Position numbers and translations under genes: made by a program. Of a stretch of 64,000 nucleotides of DNA, positions 1 through 9,879 are shown piece by piece (the stretch's first letter is position 1; each line of letters begins with the position of its first letter). This DNA comes from Ralstonia sp. NFACC01 (lineage in GTDB: Bacteria > Pseudomonadota > Gammaproteobacteria > Burkholderiales > Burkholderiaceae). Below the pieces are notes generated by a model. The model worked only from the letters and a program-made list of their open reading frames with translations, did not search any database and was not told where the DNA came from. The DNA is taken from the NCBI RefSeq assembly GCF_900115545.1, contig NZ_FOWV01000004.1:248001-312000 (forward strand), written 5' to 3'.

Positions 1-1
1 G

Positions 2-1156
2 GATACCGAACTTGCCGCGCTGTGCGAGATCGGGGCGGCGCCCGATACGCGCGTGATCTCCTTTACCGTGACGGAGGGCGGCTACTACCTCGACGAGCAG
101 CACCAGCTCGACGCGACACAGCCAGATATCGCCGCTGACCTGCGCGGCGGTGCCTGCACGCTATACGGCGCGCTGGCCCGTCTGCTGCACCTGCGCTTGC
201 AGCGTGGCGGCGCGCCCCTCACGCTGCTCAATTGCGACAACCTGCGCCACAACGGCGAGCGCTTCCGAAGCGGCCTGCGCCAGTTCCTCACGTTGCGCGG
301 CAGGCCCGGCGACAGCGGCCTCGTAGCATGGCTCGACGCATATGCCAGCACGCCCAACACGATGGTCGACCGCATCACGCCACGCCCGACCGACACCTTG
401 CGCGAACGCGTTGCCGCACAGACCGGCTGGCCAGACCGCTGCCCCGTGATGGCCGAGACCTTTGCGCAATGGGTGGTGGAAGACGATTTCCGTGCCGGGC
501 GGCCTGCGCTCGAACGCGTGGGCGTCGAGTTCGTCCCTTCGGTACTGCCGTACGAAGAAGCAAAGATTCGCGTGCTCAACGCCAGCCATAGCTGCATCGC
601 CTGGGCCGGCACGCTGTTGGGGCTGCACACGATTGACGAAAGCGTTGCCGTGCTGTCCATCCACCGCATGGCGTGCGACTACGTGACCGACGATGTCATC
701 CCGTGTCTCACGGCCAATCAGCCCAGCCCCGTCGACCTGGCCGCCTACCGCGACACCGTGCTCGACCGTTTCGCCAATCCGCACATCAGGGATACCAACC
801 AGCGCGTGGCGGCGGACGGTTTTTCGAAAATCCCGGGGTTCGTCACGCCCACGCTGGCGGAATCCTTTGCGCGCGGGCATGTGCCGCTTGCCACGGCAAT
901 GCTGCCGGCGCTGTTCTTCGTCTTCCTGGAGCACTGGCATGCGGGCACGCTGCCGTATGCCTATCAGGACGGCCAGTTCGATCCCGTTGCCGCGCAAGCC
1001 ATGCTTGAGGCCGATGACCCGGTTGCGGTGTACTGCCGGAACGCCGCACTGTGGGGCAGCCTCGCGGGCACGGAAACGCTCACGAGCCTTGTTCGCAACG
1101 CCATCGAGCATGTGCGAGCGTGGCTGGCAGTCGAACAAGCCGCAACGGCCGGTTAG
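2..1156 (+). CDS. dalD: D-arabinitol 4-dehydrogenase / mannitol dehydrogenase family, 5' truncated by window
   Basis: The reading frame is open from base 2, so the gene starts before the window; 384 residues are visible and roughly 80 N-terminal ones, including the nucleotide-binding start, are missing. It belongs to the polyol-specific long-chain dehydrogenases, which oxidise a polyol to a ketose with NAD. The family's catalytic pattern K-x4-N-x2-H is present (bases about 565-594, protein KIRVLNASH), as is the NCDNLRHNG signature. Arabinitol rather than mannitol is preferred because a xylulokinase follows: D-arabinitol would give D-xylulose, its substrate. A mannitol or sorbitol dehydrogenase is the alternative. 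The GTG at 53 lies inside the frame and is not taken as the start. Confidence 0.85.
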   Translation, partial: DTELAALCEIGAAPDTRVISFTVTEGGYYLDEQHQLDATQPDIAADLRGGACTLYGALARLLHLRLQRGGAPLTLLNCDNLRHNGERFRSGLRQFLTLRGRPGDSGLVAWLDAYASTPNTMVDRITPRPTDTLRERVAAQTGWPDRCPVMAETFAQWVVEDDFRAGRPALERVGVEFVPSVLPYEEAKIRVLNASHSCIAWAGTLLGLHTIDESVAVLSIHRMACDYVTDDVIPCLTANQPSPVDLAAYRDTVLDRFANPHIRDTNQRVAADGFSKIPGFVTPTLAESFARGHVPLATAMLPALFFVFLEHWHAGTLPYAYQDGQFDPVAAQAMLEADDPVAVYCRNAALWGSLAGTETLTSLVRNAIEHVRAWLAVEQAATAG

Positions 1157-1224
1157 TTGCCAACCAACGTATCAGCGGATTCGCGCGACAATCCACGGTT
1201 CAAGCAACCGGACCCGGCGGCCTC

Positions 1225-2724
1225 ATGTACCTCGGCATCGATCTCGGAACCTCGGAAGTCAAAGTGCTGTTGCTGGACGCGGCGGGCTCCATCGTCGGCA
1301 CGGCGGGCGAGCCGCTCACCGTATCGCGGCCGCATCCGGGTTGGGCCGAGCAGACGCCGGAAGACTGGTGGCAGGCCACCAGCGCCGCTATCGGCAAGCT
1401 GCGCGAGGCCGCACCGGAAGCCTTTGCCGCCACGCGCGCGATCGGCCTGTCGGGCCAGATGCACGGCGCGGTGCTGCTCGACGCACGCAACCGCGTGCTG
1501 CGTCCCGCCATGCTCTGGAACGACACACGCAGCACCGTGGAATGCCTTGAACTCACCCGCCGCGTGCCCGAGCTGCATACCGTTGCCGGCAACCTGGCAA
1601 TGCCCGGTTTTACCGCGCCGAAGCTGCTGTGGAGCGCACGCCATGAGCGCGATGTGTTCAACGCCATCGATTGCGTGATGCTGCCCAAGGATTACCTGCG
1701 CCTTCGCCTGACGGGCGAGCGCGCATCCGACCCATCGGACGCGGGCGGCACGCTGTGGCTGGACGTGGCACAGCGCGCGTGGTCTGACGAACTGCTCGCC
1801 GCGACGGGCTTGTCACGCAGCCAGATGCCACGCCTGGTAGAAGGCAGCGCGCCCAGCGGCACGCTGCTGCCCGAGGTGGCCGATGCATGGGGCCTTGCGC
1901 GTGGCGTCGTCGTTGCTGGCGGCGGTGGCGATGGTGCGGCCAGCGCTGTGGGCATCGGTGCGACCCAGCCGGGCGATGGCTTTCTGTCGCTGGGCACGTC
2001 GGGCGTGATCTTTGTCGTCAATGACCGCTTCCGCCCAAACCCGGCTCAAGCCGTGCACGCGTTCTGCCATGCGCTGCCGGGGCGCTGGCATCAGATGAGC
2101 GTGATGCTGTCCGCCGCGAGCTGCCTGCGCTGGTTCTGCCGGCTGACAAGCGTGCCGGAAGCCACGCTGCTGCCTGAAATTGCCGCAGTGGCCGAATCTG
2201 AACGCAAGTCCGCACCGTTCTTCCTGCCCTACCTCAGCGGCGAGCGCACGCCGCACAACGATGCGTTTGCGCAAGGCCATTTTCACAACCTCACGCATGC
2301 GAGCGACCGCGCCGCGCTCGGTTACGCCGTGATCGAGGGCGTCGCCTTCGGCATGGCGGATGGCCTGGACGCATTGCGCGCAGCGGGCACGCAGGTTGCA
2401 TCGCTCTCGTTTGTGGGCGGCGGCTCGCGCAGTCCATTCTGGGCGCAGTTGCTGGCCGACACCCTCAACACAGAACTGACAACGCATGTCGGCAGCGAAG
2501 CCGGTGGCGCGCTCGGTGCCGCGCGCCTGGGCTGGATGGCCGATGGCGGCATCGAAGCAGCCGTCTGCGCCAAGCCGCCCGTGCAAGCCACGTATCGGCC
2601 CGATGCCACACGCCACGCACGCCTTGCTGAACGGCTGTCGACATTCCGTGCGCTGTATCAGCGTGCTTCGCCGCTGCCGGTTACACCTTCCGCCCAAACG
2701 ACTGAGCTGCCCTTGCCCGCATGA
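1225..2724 (+). CDS. xylB: Xylulokinase
   Basis: FGGY-family sugar kinase of 499 residues, the usual xylulokinase length. It phosphorylates D-xylulose to D-xylulose 5-phosphate for the pentose phosphate pathway. The N-terminus MYLGIDLGTSEVKVLLLD is the phosphate-binding ATPase-fold motif, GQMHGAVLLD follows near residue 80, and the second domain shows a GGGGDGAASAVG loop and SLGTSG. The open frame extends upstream to 1051, but the ATG at 1225 gives the canonical N-terminus. It starts 68 bases after the polyol dehydrogenase and its stop overlaps the next start (ATGA), so the three genes are read as one operon. Confidence 0.92.
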   Translation: MYLGIDLGTSEVKVLLLDAAGSIVGTAGEPLTVSRPHPGWAEQTPEDWWQATSAAIGKLREAAPEAFAATRAIGLSGQMHGAVLLDARNRVLRPAMLWNDTRSTVECLELTRRVPELHTVAGNLAMPGFTAPKLLWSARHERDVFNAIDCVMLPKDYLRLRLTGERASDPSDAGGTLWLDVAQRAWSDELLAATGLSRSQMPRLVEGSAPSGTLLPEVADAWGLARGVVVAGGGGDGAASAVGIGATQPGDGFLSLGTSGVIFVVNDRFRPNPAQAVHAFCHALPGRWHQMSVMLSAASCLRWFCRLTSVPEATLLPEIAAVAESERKSAPFFLPYLSGERTPHNDAFAQGHFHNLTHASDRAALGYAVIEGVAFGMADGLDALRAAGTQVASLSFVGGGSRSPFWAQLLADTLNTELTTHVGSEAGGALGAARLGWMADGGIEAAVCAKPPVQATYRPDATRHARLAERLSTFRALYQRASPLPVTPSAQTTELPLPA

Positions 2725-3668
2725 CCGACGCCCTGCCCTTGCCCCGCCTCGTCGTCTTTGGCGAAGCGCTGACCGATTTCCTGCACCAAGGCAACGGCCA
2801 ATGGCTCGCCCGGCCAGGCGGCGCATGCTGGAACGTCGCGCGCGTGGCAGCGCGCCTGGGCGTGCCCACGGGCTACGCAGGCGCCATCAGCAACGACGTG
2901 TTCGGCGATGCGCTCTTCGCCGATTCCCAGGCGGCTGGCCTCGACTTGCGCTTTCTGCAGCGGGTCGACCGCTCGCCATTGCTGGCGATGGTCACGTCCA
3001 TCCAGCCGCCGCACTATTTCTTCGTGGGCGACGACAGCGCCGATCTGCATTTCGATGTGCAAGCCCTGCCCGCCGGGTGGCAAACGGCCGTGGAGATCGC
3101 CCACTTCGGCTGCATCAGCCTGGCGCGCGAGCCGCTGGGCAGCCGCCTCGTGGCGCTGGCCGAAACGCTGGCCGCACAAGGCACCCGCATCACCTTCGAC
3201 CCGAACTGGCGCACGGCGATGAACGCTCCGCACTACGCGCCGCTGCTGCTGCGCATGGCTGCCATCGCATCGGTCATCAAGGTGTCGGATGAAGATTTGC
3301 GCCAACTGTTTCCCGGGGATGCCGATCCACTGACCACGCTGCGCACCCTCGCGCCGCAGGCCGACATCCTGCTCACGCTCGGGGCGGAGGGCATGGAATG
3401 GATGGCAGCGGCGCACGGTGGGCAAGACGATCCGCGTATCGCCCAACCGGCCTTTGCCGTGCCGGTGGCGGACACCGTCGGCTGCGGCGATGCCGCCATG
3501 GGCAGCTGGCTGGCGAGCCTGCTGCAATCGCCCGAAGCGCCCGTGCAAGCGCACTTGCGCCAAGCCGCCGCCGCGGCCGCCCTCACAGCCACACGCGCCG
3601 GCGCGTATGCGGGCACGCAGGAGGAAGTCGATGCACTGCTGCAGGCGCACGCCGCCTCGCACGCCTGA
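2721..3668 (+). CDS. PfkB-family carbohydrate kinase (fructokinase-like)
   Basis: Ribokinase/PfkB-fold kinase of 315 residues. The substrate-side motif [15 protein letters not shown] lies near residue 33 and the C-terminal anion-hole and catalytic motif [11 protein letters not shown] near residue 252, whose Asp would activate the sugar hydroxyl. Its ATG overlaps the xylB stop as ATGA, indicating translational coupling. In a polyol operon it probably phosphorylates the fructose made from mannitol or sorbitol by a dehydrogenase of the same locus. Ribokinase or 2-keto-3-deoxygluconate kinase are alternatives that sequence alone does not exclude. Confidence 0.85.
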   Translation: MTDALPLPRLVVFGEALTDFLHQGNGQWLARPGGACWNVARVAARLGVPTGYAGAISNDVFGDALFADSQAAGLDLRFLQRVDRSPLLAMVTSIQPPHYFFVGDDSADLHFDVQALPAGWQTAVEIAHFGCISLAREPLGSRLVALAETLAAQGTRITFDPNWRTAMNAPHYAPLLLRMAAIASVIKVSDEDLRQLFPGDADPLTTLRTLAPQADILLTLGAEGMEWMAAAHGGQDDPRIAQPAFAVPVADTVGCGDAAMGSWLASLLQSPEAPVQAHLRQAAAAAALTATRAGAYAGTQEEVDALLQAHAASHA

Positions 3669-3739
3669 GACCCCGTGGCAGCGCGGCGGCGCATGCCACA
3701 ATCTGCGCCGTCCGCGTTTTGATTGCTTCGGGGCCCGCT

Positions 3740-4072
3740 TTGGAACTGCTTCGCATTGCCATGCTGTTTGCCGTCACCGCCGTGGCGGAAATCGTCGGTT
3801 GCTATCTACCCTGGCTCGTGCTGCGGCAGGGCAAGCCGGTCTGGCTCTTACTGCCGGCGGCCGCCTCGCTGGCGCTGTTTGCGTGGTTGCTGACGCTGCA
3901 CCCGACCGCAGCCGGCCGCACCTATGCCGCATACGGCGGCATGTATATCGCCGTGGCGCTGGTGTGGCTGCGCCTGGTCGACGGCGTGACGCTCACGCGC
4001 TGGGACATCGGCGGTGCGGCCATTGCGTTGACGGGAATGGCGGTGATCGCCCTGCAACCGCAGGCCAACTGA
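3740..4072 (+). CDS. YnfA/UPF0060 family inner-membrane protein
   Basis: Small membrane protein of 110 residues with four hydrophobic segments. It matches the UPF0060 (YnfA) family closely, including EIVGCYLPW near the N-terminus, [15 protein letters not shown] in the middle and [13 protein letters not shown] near the end. The family is related in fold to small multidrug transporters, but its substrate is not firmly established. I chose the TTG at 3740 because it gives the family's usual 108-110 residues; an ATG at 3761 would give 103 residues and cut the first helix short. It stands alone, 71 bases after the sugar kinase. Confidence 0.85.
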   Translation: MELLRIAMLFAVTAVAEIVGCYLPWLVLRQGKPVWLLLPAAASLALFAWLLTLHPTAAGRTYAAYGGMYIAVALVWLRLVDGVTLTRWDIGGAAIALTGMAVIALQPQAN

Positions 4073-4215
4073 TCGAATTGCACGCGATATTTAGGTTTTC
4101 CTGAGCGAAACGGAACCCTAAGCCACCGCCAGGATCGGAGGGAGGATCATTGCCGCGGCCATCGCGCTGCGCGCCGGTCATCTACCCACCCAACCGTTTT
4201 GCCCTGGAGGCCACG

Positions 4216-4524
4216 ATGCCTGCCACCACCCTCAAACACCTTGTCGTGGCCGCGACGCTGATGTCGGCAGCAATGTCCGCTTCGGCCCTGACCACGTCGA
4301 CCTTCACATTCACCGATCAGGACCTGCAAGGGATGCTCGCCCACAGTCAGCCGATCCAGCCGGCCAAAGCCGCCGAACCGGCGTCTACGGACACGCTCCG
4401 CATCGGGCTGAGCGATCCAGGCACGCAGCTCGTGCTGCCCTGGTTCCTGGCGGACCTGGTGGAGGCCCTCAACCGGCGGGCTTCACCGCAGGATTTCGCG
4501 AAGACGCTGCGGGACGGTATCTGA
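4216..4524 (+). CDS. Small exported protein, function unknown
   Basis: Hypothetical protein of 102 residues. The ATG at 4216 is preceded by a good ribosome-binding site (CTGGAGG at 4204-4210). Residues 1-26 form a signal peptide: a short basic start, a hydrophobic core AAATLMSAAMSAS and a likely cut after SASA. The mature part has no cysteines and no family I recognise; the end (LVEALNRRASPQDFAKTLRDGI) is predicted helical. It is most likely periplasmic. Orthologue conservation would be needed to confirm the gene. Confidence 0.6.
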   Translation: MPATTLKHLVVAATLMSAAMSASALTTSTFTFTDQDLQGMLAHSQPIQPAKAAEPASTDTLRIGLSDPGTQLVLPWFLADLVEALNRRASPQDFAKTLRDGI

Positions 4525-4574
4525 TCCACCCTCCCATTCACCGCCCTCACTTTCCGAAAGCAGGCAGCACGGTG

Positions 4575-4590
4575 CTGTATATTCATACAG
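4575..4590 (+). promoter_or_regulatory. LexA (SOS) box
   Basis: CTGTATATTCATACAG fits the CTG-N10-CAG LexA consensus exactly, with an AT-rich alternating core. It ends 22 bases before the start of the UvrD-like helicase, where bound LexA would block the promoter. TATATT within it could serve as a -10 element. Confidence 0.8.
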
Positions 4591-4612
4591 TTATTTTTTG
4601 TGACGCCATGCC

Positions 4613-6763
4613 GTGCTTACCGCCTCCTCCACCCCTGACACCGCCAATGCCCCGGCCAGCCCCGGCTACCTGGCCCAACTGAACGAACAGCAGCGCCAGG
4701 CGGTCGAGTTCGGTATTTCCGGGGCAGACGCGGCGGAAACCGGCCCGCTCCTCGTGCTGGCCGGAGCCGGGTCCGGCAAGACGCACACGCTGGGCTGGCG
4801 CGTGGCGCATCTGGTGGCCAACGGCGCCGATCCGCAACGCATCCTGCTGCTGACGTTTTCCCGCCGGGCGGCGAGCGAGCTGTCCAACCGCGCCGGCCAC
4901 CTGCTGGCGCGTGCCATGCAGGGCGAGCGATCGAACAACGCCCTCAATTCGGCTGGCACTTCGTACAAAACCACCCTGCCCTGGGCCGGTACCTTCCACG
5001 GCATCGGCGCGCGCCTGCTGCGTGAATACGCCGAGCGCGTCGGCCTCGCGCCCGATTTCACCATCCACGACCGCAGCGATTCGGCCGATCTGCTCAACGT
5101 TGTGCGCCATGAGCTGAACCTGTCGACCAAGGAACGCCGCTTCCCGCTCAAGCAGACGTGCATCGCGATCTACTCGCGCGCCATCAACGCCGAGAGCCCG
5201 CTGAACGCCGTGCTCAAGCACCACTTTCCGTGGTGCGCGATGTGGGAAACGCAGCTGCGCACGCTGTTCGATGCATATGTCGAAGCCAAGCAGGCGCAGC
5301 ACGTGCTCGATTACGACGACCTGCTGCTCTACTGGCACGCGATGGTGTCTGACGCAGAACTGGCGGCCGAGATCGGCGCGCGCTTCGACCACATCCTCGT
5401 CGACGAATACCAGGACACCAACCGGCTGCAGTCGTCCATCCTGCGTGCGCTGCGCCCGGACGGCCGCGGCGTTACCGTGGTGGGCGACGACGCGCAATCG
5501 ATCTACGCATTTCGCGCGGCGACGGTGCGCAACATCCTCGATTTTCCGCGCCACTTTTCGCGGCCGGCGCACACCGTGCTGCTGGAGCGCAATTACCGGT
5601 CGACGCAACCGATTCTGGATGCCTCCAACGGCGTGATGCGCTTCGCAACGGAGCGCTTTGCCAAAACGTTGTGGACGGACCGCGCATCGACGCATCGCCC
5701 GCGTTTGATTTCGGTGCGTGACGAAGCCGAGCAGGCGCGCTGCGTGGCCGAGCGGGTGCTGCATCACCGGGAAGGTGGGCTGACGCTGAAATCGCAGGCG
5801 GTGCTGTTTCGCACCGCGAGCCACAGCGCGCCGCTGGAGATCGAGCTCACGCGCCGCAACATCCCGTTTGTGAAATACGGCGGCCTCAAGTTTCTGGAAG
5901 CCGCGCATGTGAAGGATGTGCTTTCGGTACTGCGCTGGGCCGAGAACCCGCGTAACCGCATTGCCGGGTTTCGCGTGATCCAGCTGCTGCCGGGTGCGGG
6001 CCCTGCCACGGCGGCACGCGTGCTCGACGCCATGGCGGAAGCGGCGGACCCGATTGCCGCACTGCTTGCCTACGAGCCACCGGCACGGCTGGCCGGCGAC
6101 TGGTCTGCGCTGATGGCACTCATGCAAGCCTTGCGCACGCCCAAAGACAGTCTGGAATGGGCTGGCGAACTCGAAGCCGTAGGCGCCTGGTACACGCCGC
6201 ACATGGAGCGCCTGCACGACGACGCAGCCGTGCGCCAGGGCGATCTGGACCAGCTCGCCCGCATGGCCGCCACGTACGCCACGCGCGAGCGCTTCCTGAC
6301 CGAGATGACGCTCGACCCGCCCGAGCTGACCAGCGATGAATCGGGCGACCCGTACCGCGATGAGGACTACCTGATCCTCTCGACCATTCACTCATCGAAA
6401 GGCCAGGAGTGGAAGGCGGTGTATGTGCTGAACGCCGTGGACGGCTGCATGCCGGCCGATCTGGGCGCCGGTTCGCATGAAGAACTGGAAGAAGAACGCC
6501 GGCTGCTCTACGTGGCGATGACCCGTGCGCGCGAGCATCTGGACATCCTGGTGCCGCAGCGCTTCTACGTCACGCAGCAAACCCCCAACGGCGACCGGCA
6601 CATCTACGCGTCGCGCACGCGCTTCATTCCGCCTGCGCTGCTGCCGCTGTTCGAAGCGTGCGCATGGCCGGAACCGGAGCCCGGCGCGGACCCCGCAGCC
6701 GAAGCGCGTGCCGCAGCCAAGGTCGACCTGAGCCAGAAGATGCGCGGCTACTGGAAAAAGTAG
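4613..6763 (+). CDS. UvrD/Rep-type ATP-dependent DNA helicase, SOS-regulated
   Basis: Superfamily 1A 3'-5' DNA helicase of 716 residues. It has a Q motif (LNEQQRQAV, residues 23-31), Walker A AGAGSGKT (50-57), a DEYQDTN Walker B region, GDDAQSIYAFRAA (motif III), TIHSSKGQEW (motif V) and LYVAMTRAREHL (motif VI). It unwinds DNA using ATP and probably acts in repair or removal of recombination intermediates. The GTG at 4613 is the most 5' in-frame start that keeps the Q motif; an ATG at 4608 is out of frame. A perfect LexA box just upstream implies DNA-damage induction. It is distinct in sequence from a canonical UvrD, so no gene symbol is given. Confidence 0.9.
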   Translation: MLTASSTPDTANAPASPGYLAQLNEQQRQAVEFGISGADAAETGPLLVLAGAGSGKTHTLGWRVAHLVANGADPQRILLLTFSRRAASELSNRAGHLLARAMQGERSNNALNSAGTSYKTTLPWAGTFHGIGARLLREYAERVGLAPDFTIHDRSDSADLLNVVRHELNLSTKERRFPLKQTCIAIYSRAINAESPLNAVLKHHFPWCAMWETQLRTLFDAYVEAKQAQHVLDYDDLLLYWHAMVSDAELAAEIGARFDHILVDEYQDTNRLQSSILRALRPDGRGVTVVGDDAQSIYAFRAATVRNILDFPRHFSRPAHTVLLERNYRSTQPILDASNGVMRFATERFAKTLWTDRASTHRPRLISVRDEAEQARCVAERVLHHREGGLTLKSQAVLFRTASHSAPLEIELTRRNIPFVKYGGLKFLEAAHVKDVLSVLRWAENPRNRIAGFRVIQLLPGAGPATAARVLDAMAEAADPIAALLAYEPPARLAGDWSALMALMQALRTPKDSLEWAGELEAVGAWYTPHMERLHDDAAVRQGDLDQLARMAATYATRERFLTEMTLDPPELTSDESGDPYRDEDYLILSTIHSSKGQEWKAVYVLNAVDGCMPADLGAGSHEELEEERRLLYVAMTRAREHLDILVPQRFYVTQQTPNGDRHIYASRTRFIPPALLPLFEACAWPEPEPGADPAAEARAAAKVDLSQKMRGYWKK

Positions 6764-6788
6764 CCAGCGCGATCGCCGAAGGGTGCAG

Positions 6789-8264
6789 TCAATGCACCTC
6801 CAACTCGGGCTGCTTGACGACCTGCGTCGACTCGAAGCGCGAGAGCTGGGCGAAGATCCACGCGGCCGCGCAGGTCATGACGCCCACGCAGACGAACGTC
6901 TTGTGGAACGCAGCCAGCGTGTCGCGCCCTTCCGGCCCGGCGGTGAAGTCCGTAAAGCCCGTCAGCAGCGCGCCAGCCGCGGCCACGCCCAGGCTCATCG
7001 ACAGCATCATCACCATCGACAGCATGCTGTTGCCCGCGCTGGCCAGCGGGCCGGTCAGGTCCTTCAGCGTGAGCGTGTTCATGGCCGTGAACTGCATCGA
7101 GTTGAAGGTGCCAAAGACCGCCAATTGCACGATGCGCAGCCACACCGGCACGTTGGGCGTCATCACAGCAAAGCTGGCCATCATCAGGCCGACCATGACC
7201 GTGTTGACAGAGAGCATGCGGCGATATCCGTAGCGCTTGATGGCCCACGTGCCCAACGGCTTGGCGGCCATGCCGGCAGCGGCCACCGGCACCATCATCA
7301 GCCCGGCCTGCAGCGGCGTGTAGCCCAGGCTCACCTGCAGCAGCAGAGGAATAAGGAACGGCATCCCTCCGCTGCCGATGCGCGCAAACAGATTGCCCAG
7401 CACACCAATCGAAAAGCTCGGAATGCCGAACAGCGTGCGCGGAAACAGCGGCCCGGTCACGCGCCCCGCATGCAGCCAGTAAGCCGTGAGCGCGGCCAGA
7501 CCGAAGATCAGCAGCACCAGCACCGTGGCGTGCTGGAAGCCCAGTTCCGACAGCCCATCGAGCGAGAACGACACCGCCGCCATGCCAAAGGCCAGCATCA
7601 GGTAGCCGGACCAGTCGAAGCGGTTGTCGTCTTCAGCGTGCACATCGGGCATCACCTTGAGCGTGACCAGCGCGCCGATCACCCCCACGGGAATATTGAT
7701 CAGGAAGATCCAGTGCCACGACACGGCCTCCACCAGCCAGCCTCCCAGCGTCGGGCCGATCAGCGGGCCGATCAGCCCCGGGATAGTGACGAAACTCATG
7801 GCGGGCAAAAACTGCTCCCGCGGCACCACCCGCAGCACCGTCAGCCGCCCCACGGGCATCAGCAGCGCGCCGCCCACGCCTTGCACCACGCGGGAGGCAA
7901 TCAGCATGGTCAGGCTGCGGGACTCCGCGCAGAGCAAGGAACCGATCGTGAACAGGAAGATGGCGGCGAAGAACATCTTTCGCGTGCCGAAGCGATCGGC
8001 CAGCCAGCCCGAGGCCGGCATCAGCATGGCGGTCGTCAGCGTGTAGGCGATGATGACCGACTGCATCTTCAGCGGGCTTTCCGACAGGCTGCGCGCCATG
8101 GCCGGCAAGGCGGTGTTGACGATGGTGGAATCGAGCGTCTGCATGAACAGACCCATGGCCACCAGCCAGAGGAGCGGTTTCAGCGATTTGTCGAGCGAGG
8201 CGGAGGGCGTGGTGGGCATGGGGCGCGGGGGCGGAAGCGGCGGGGTATGCGAGGCAGCCGTCAT
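6789..8264 (-). CDS. MFS multidrug exporter, DHA2 (14-TMS, EmrB/QacA) family
   Basis: Protein of 491 residues with 14 predicted membrane segments. The DHA2 N-terminal motif [14 protein letters not shown] follows the first helix, then [13 protein letters not shown] (motif A) and the motif C region ([18 protein letters not shown]). It would export hydrophobic drugs or metabolites by proton antiport. The start at 8264 was chosen over the open extension to 8342 because the hydrophobic core follows a Pro/Ser-rich cytoplasmic tail. It is divergent from fumC, with 134 bases between. A close relative with the same N-terminal motif is encoded at 27885-29303. Confidence 0.88.
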   Translation of the reverse strand: MTAASHTPPLPPPRPMPTTPSASLDKSLKPLLWLVAMGLFMQTLDSTIVNTALPAMARSLSESPLKMQSVIIAYTLTTAMLMPASGWLADRFGTRKMFFAAIFLFTIGSLLCAESRSLTMLIASRVVQGVGGALLMPVGRLTVLRVVPREQFLPAMSFVTIPGLIGPLIGPTLGGWLVEAVSWHWIFLINIPVGVIGALVTLKVMPDVHAEDDNRFDWSGYLMLAFGMAAVSFSLDGLSELGFQHATVLVLLIFGLAALTAYWLHAGRVTGPLFPRTLFGIPSFSIGVLGNLFARIGSGGMPFLIPLLLQVSLGYTPLQAGLMMVPVAAAGMAAKPLGTWAIKRYGYRRMLSVNTVMVGLMMASFAVMTPNVPVWLRIVQLAVFGTFNSMQFTAMNTLTLKDLTGPLASAGNSMLSMVMMLSMSLGVAAAGALLTGFTDFTAGPEGRDTLAAFHKTFVCVGVMTCAAAWIFAQLSRFESTQVVKQPELEVH

Positions 8265-8398
8265 TGTGGCGTGCCTCGCCCGAGCCCGCAAACGCTGTAC
8301 TCGGCCAAGCTGGCGTATCCGCCCTACCGCCAACAGGGGCACTGGGCTCTGCCTATACTGGAGCGTTCATTCCAGTCACCTCGTGCCATTCCTCTGCC

Positions 8399-9784
8399 AT
8401 GACGACCCGTACCGAACGCGACACCTTTGGCCCCATTGAAGTCCCTGCCGACCACCTGTGGGGCGCACAAACGCAACGCTCGCTGCAGAACTTCGACATT
8501 GCCGGCGACCGCATGCCGCGCGAGTTGATCGACGCGCTCGCCCGCATCAAACGTGCCAGCGCCGTCGTCAACCATCGGCTCGGGCTGCTCTCCGCGGAGA
8601 AGGCCAACGCCATCGTGGGGGCAGCCGATGAAGTCATCGCAGGCAAGCATCCGAGTGAATTTCCGTTGGTGGTCTGGCAAACGGGCTCGGGCACGCAGAC
8701 CAACATGAACATGAACGAGGTGCTTGCCAACCGCGCCAGCGAACTGCTGGGCGGCGAGCGTGGCGAAGCGCGCCTCGTGCATCCGAACGATGACGTCAAC
8801 CGCAGCCAGTCGTCCAATGACGTGTTCCCCACGGCGATGCACGTGGCGGCCGTGACGGCCATCACCCAGCACCTGCTGCCCTCGCTGCGCACGCTGCGCG
8901 AGACGCTCGCCAAGAAAGCGTCGGACTTCAACGACATCATCAAGATCGGCCGCACGCATCTGCAGGACGCGACGCCACTCACGCTTGGCCAGGAGTTCTC
9001 GGGCTACGTCGCGCAGTTGCAGCACAACGAGACGCACCTGAACGCCGCCCTGCCCCACCTGTGCGAACTGGCGCTGGGCGGCACGGCCGTCGGCACGGGA
9101 TTGAACGCCCCCAGCGGCTACGCAGAACAGGTGGCGGCAGAACTGGCGCAACTGACCGGCCTGCCCTTCATCACCTCGCCGAACAAGTTCGAGACCATGG
9201 CATCGGCCGACGGCCTCGTCCATGCGCACGGCGCACTGAAAACGCTGGCCGCCAGCCTCACCAAGATTGCCAACGACATCCGGTGGCTGGCCAGCGGCCC
9301 GCGTAGCGGCCTGGGCGAAATCTCCATCCCCGAGAACGAGCCGGGCTCGTCCATCATGCCGGGCAAGGTCAACCCCACGCAAAGCGAAGCCGTGACGATG
9401 CTATGCGCGCAGGTGTTCGGCAACGACGTTGCAGTGAACATCGGCGGCGCATCGGGCAACTTCGAACTGAATGTGTTCCGCCCGATGATCGCCTACAACT
9501 TCCTGCATAGCGTGCGCCTGCTGGCGGACGGCATGCGCAGCTTCAACGACCATTGCGCAGCGGGCATCGAACCGAACCGCGACCGTATCGACGAGTTGGT
9601 ACAGCGCTCGCTGATGCTGGTGACGGCGCTCAACCCGCATATTGGCTACGACAAATCGGCGCAGATTGCCAAGAAAGCGCACAAGGAAGGTACGAGCCTG
9701 CGCGAAGCCGCCCTGGCGCTGGGCTATGTCACGCCCGAGCAGTTCGATGCGTGGGTGCGGCCGGAGAACATGGTCGGCCACTAA
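8399..9784 (+). CDS. fumC: Class II fumarate hydratase
   Basis: Iron-independent fumarase of 461 residues that interconverts fumarate and malate in the TCA cycle. It shows the superfamily signature [15 protein letters not shown], the catalytic histidine region [12 protein letters not shown], the substrate motif [12 protein letters not shown], and [14 protein letters not shown]. The ATG at 8399 gives the standard FumC N-terminus ([21 protein letters not shown]); the frame is open further upstream but shows no conservation there. The gene is monocistronic: the next gene starts 95 bases later and is unrelated. Confidence 0.96.
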   Translation: MTTRTERDTFGPIEVPADHLWGAQTQRSLQNFDIAGDRMPRELIDALARIKRASAVVNHRLGLLSAEKANAIVGAADEVIAGKHPSEFPLVVWQTGSGTQTNMNMNEVLANRASELLGGERGEARLVHPNDDVNRSQSSNDVFPTAMHVAAVTAITQHLLPSLRTLRETLAKKASDFNDIIKIGRTHLQDATPLTLGQEFSGYVAQLQHNETHLNAALPHLCELALGGTAVGTGLNAPSGYAEQVAAELAQLTGLPFITSPNKFETMASADGLVHAHGALKTLAASLTKIANDIRWLASGPRSGLGEISIPENEPGSSIMPGKVNPTQSEAVTMLCAQVFGNDVAVNIGGASGNFELNVFRPMIAYNFLHSVRLLADGMRSFNDHCAAGIEPNRDRIDELVQRSLMLVTALNPHIGYDKSAQIAKKAHKEGTSLREAALALGYVTPEQFDAWVRPENMVGH

Positions 9785-9879
9785 CGTGATGTGTCGCGGG
9801 CCCGCGGCTTGCTACGCGTGAGCTATCCCTCTCCCATTGCCCGTTTCAAGCGCGCCGGCCCGACCGGCGCCCCCTGCGC

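Noticed and set aside
161-1138. Long minus-strand ORF opposite the arabinitol dehydrogenase
   Set aside because: Shadow of a gene with recognised catalytic motifs; no ribosome-binding site or domain.
4583-6391. 602-codon minus-strand ORF opposite the helicase
   Set aside because: Shadow frame; the plus strand encodes all SF1 helicase motifs.
6783-8402. 539-codon plus-strand ORF opposite the DHA2 exporter
   Set aside because: It is the antisense of a clear membrane transporter; its translation is His/Gln/Arg-rich with no family, as expected for the complement of GC-rich coding DNA.
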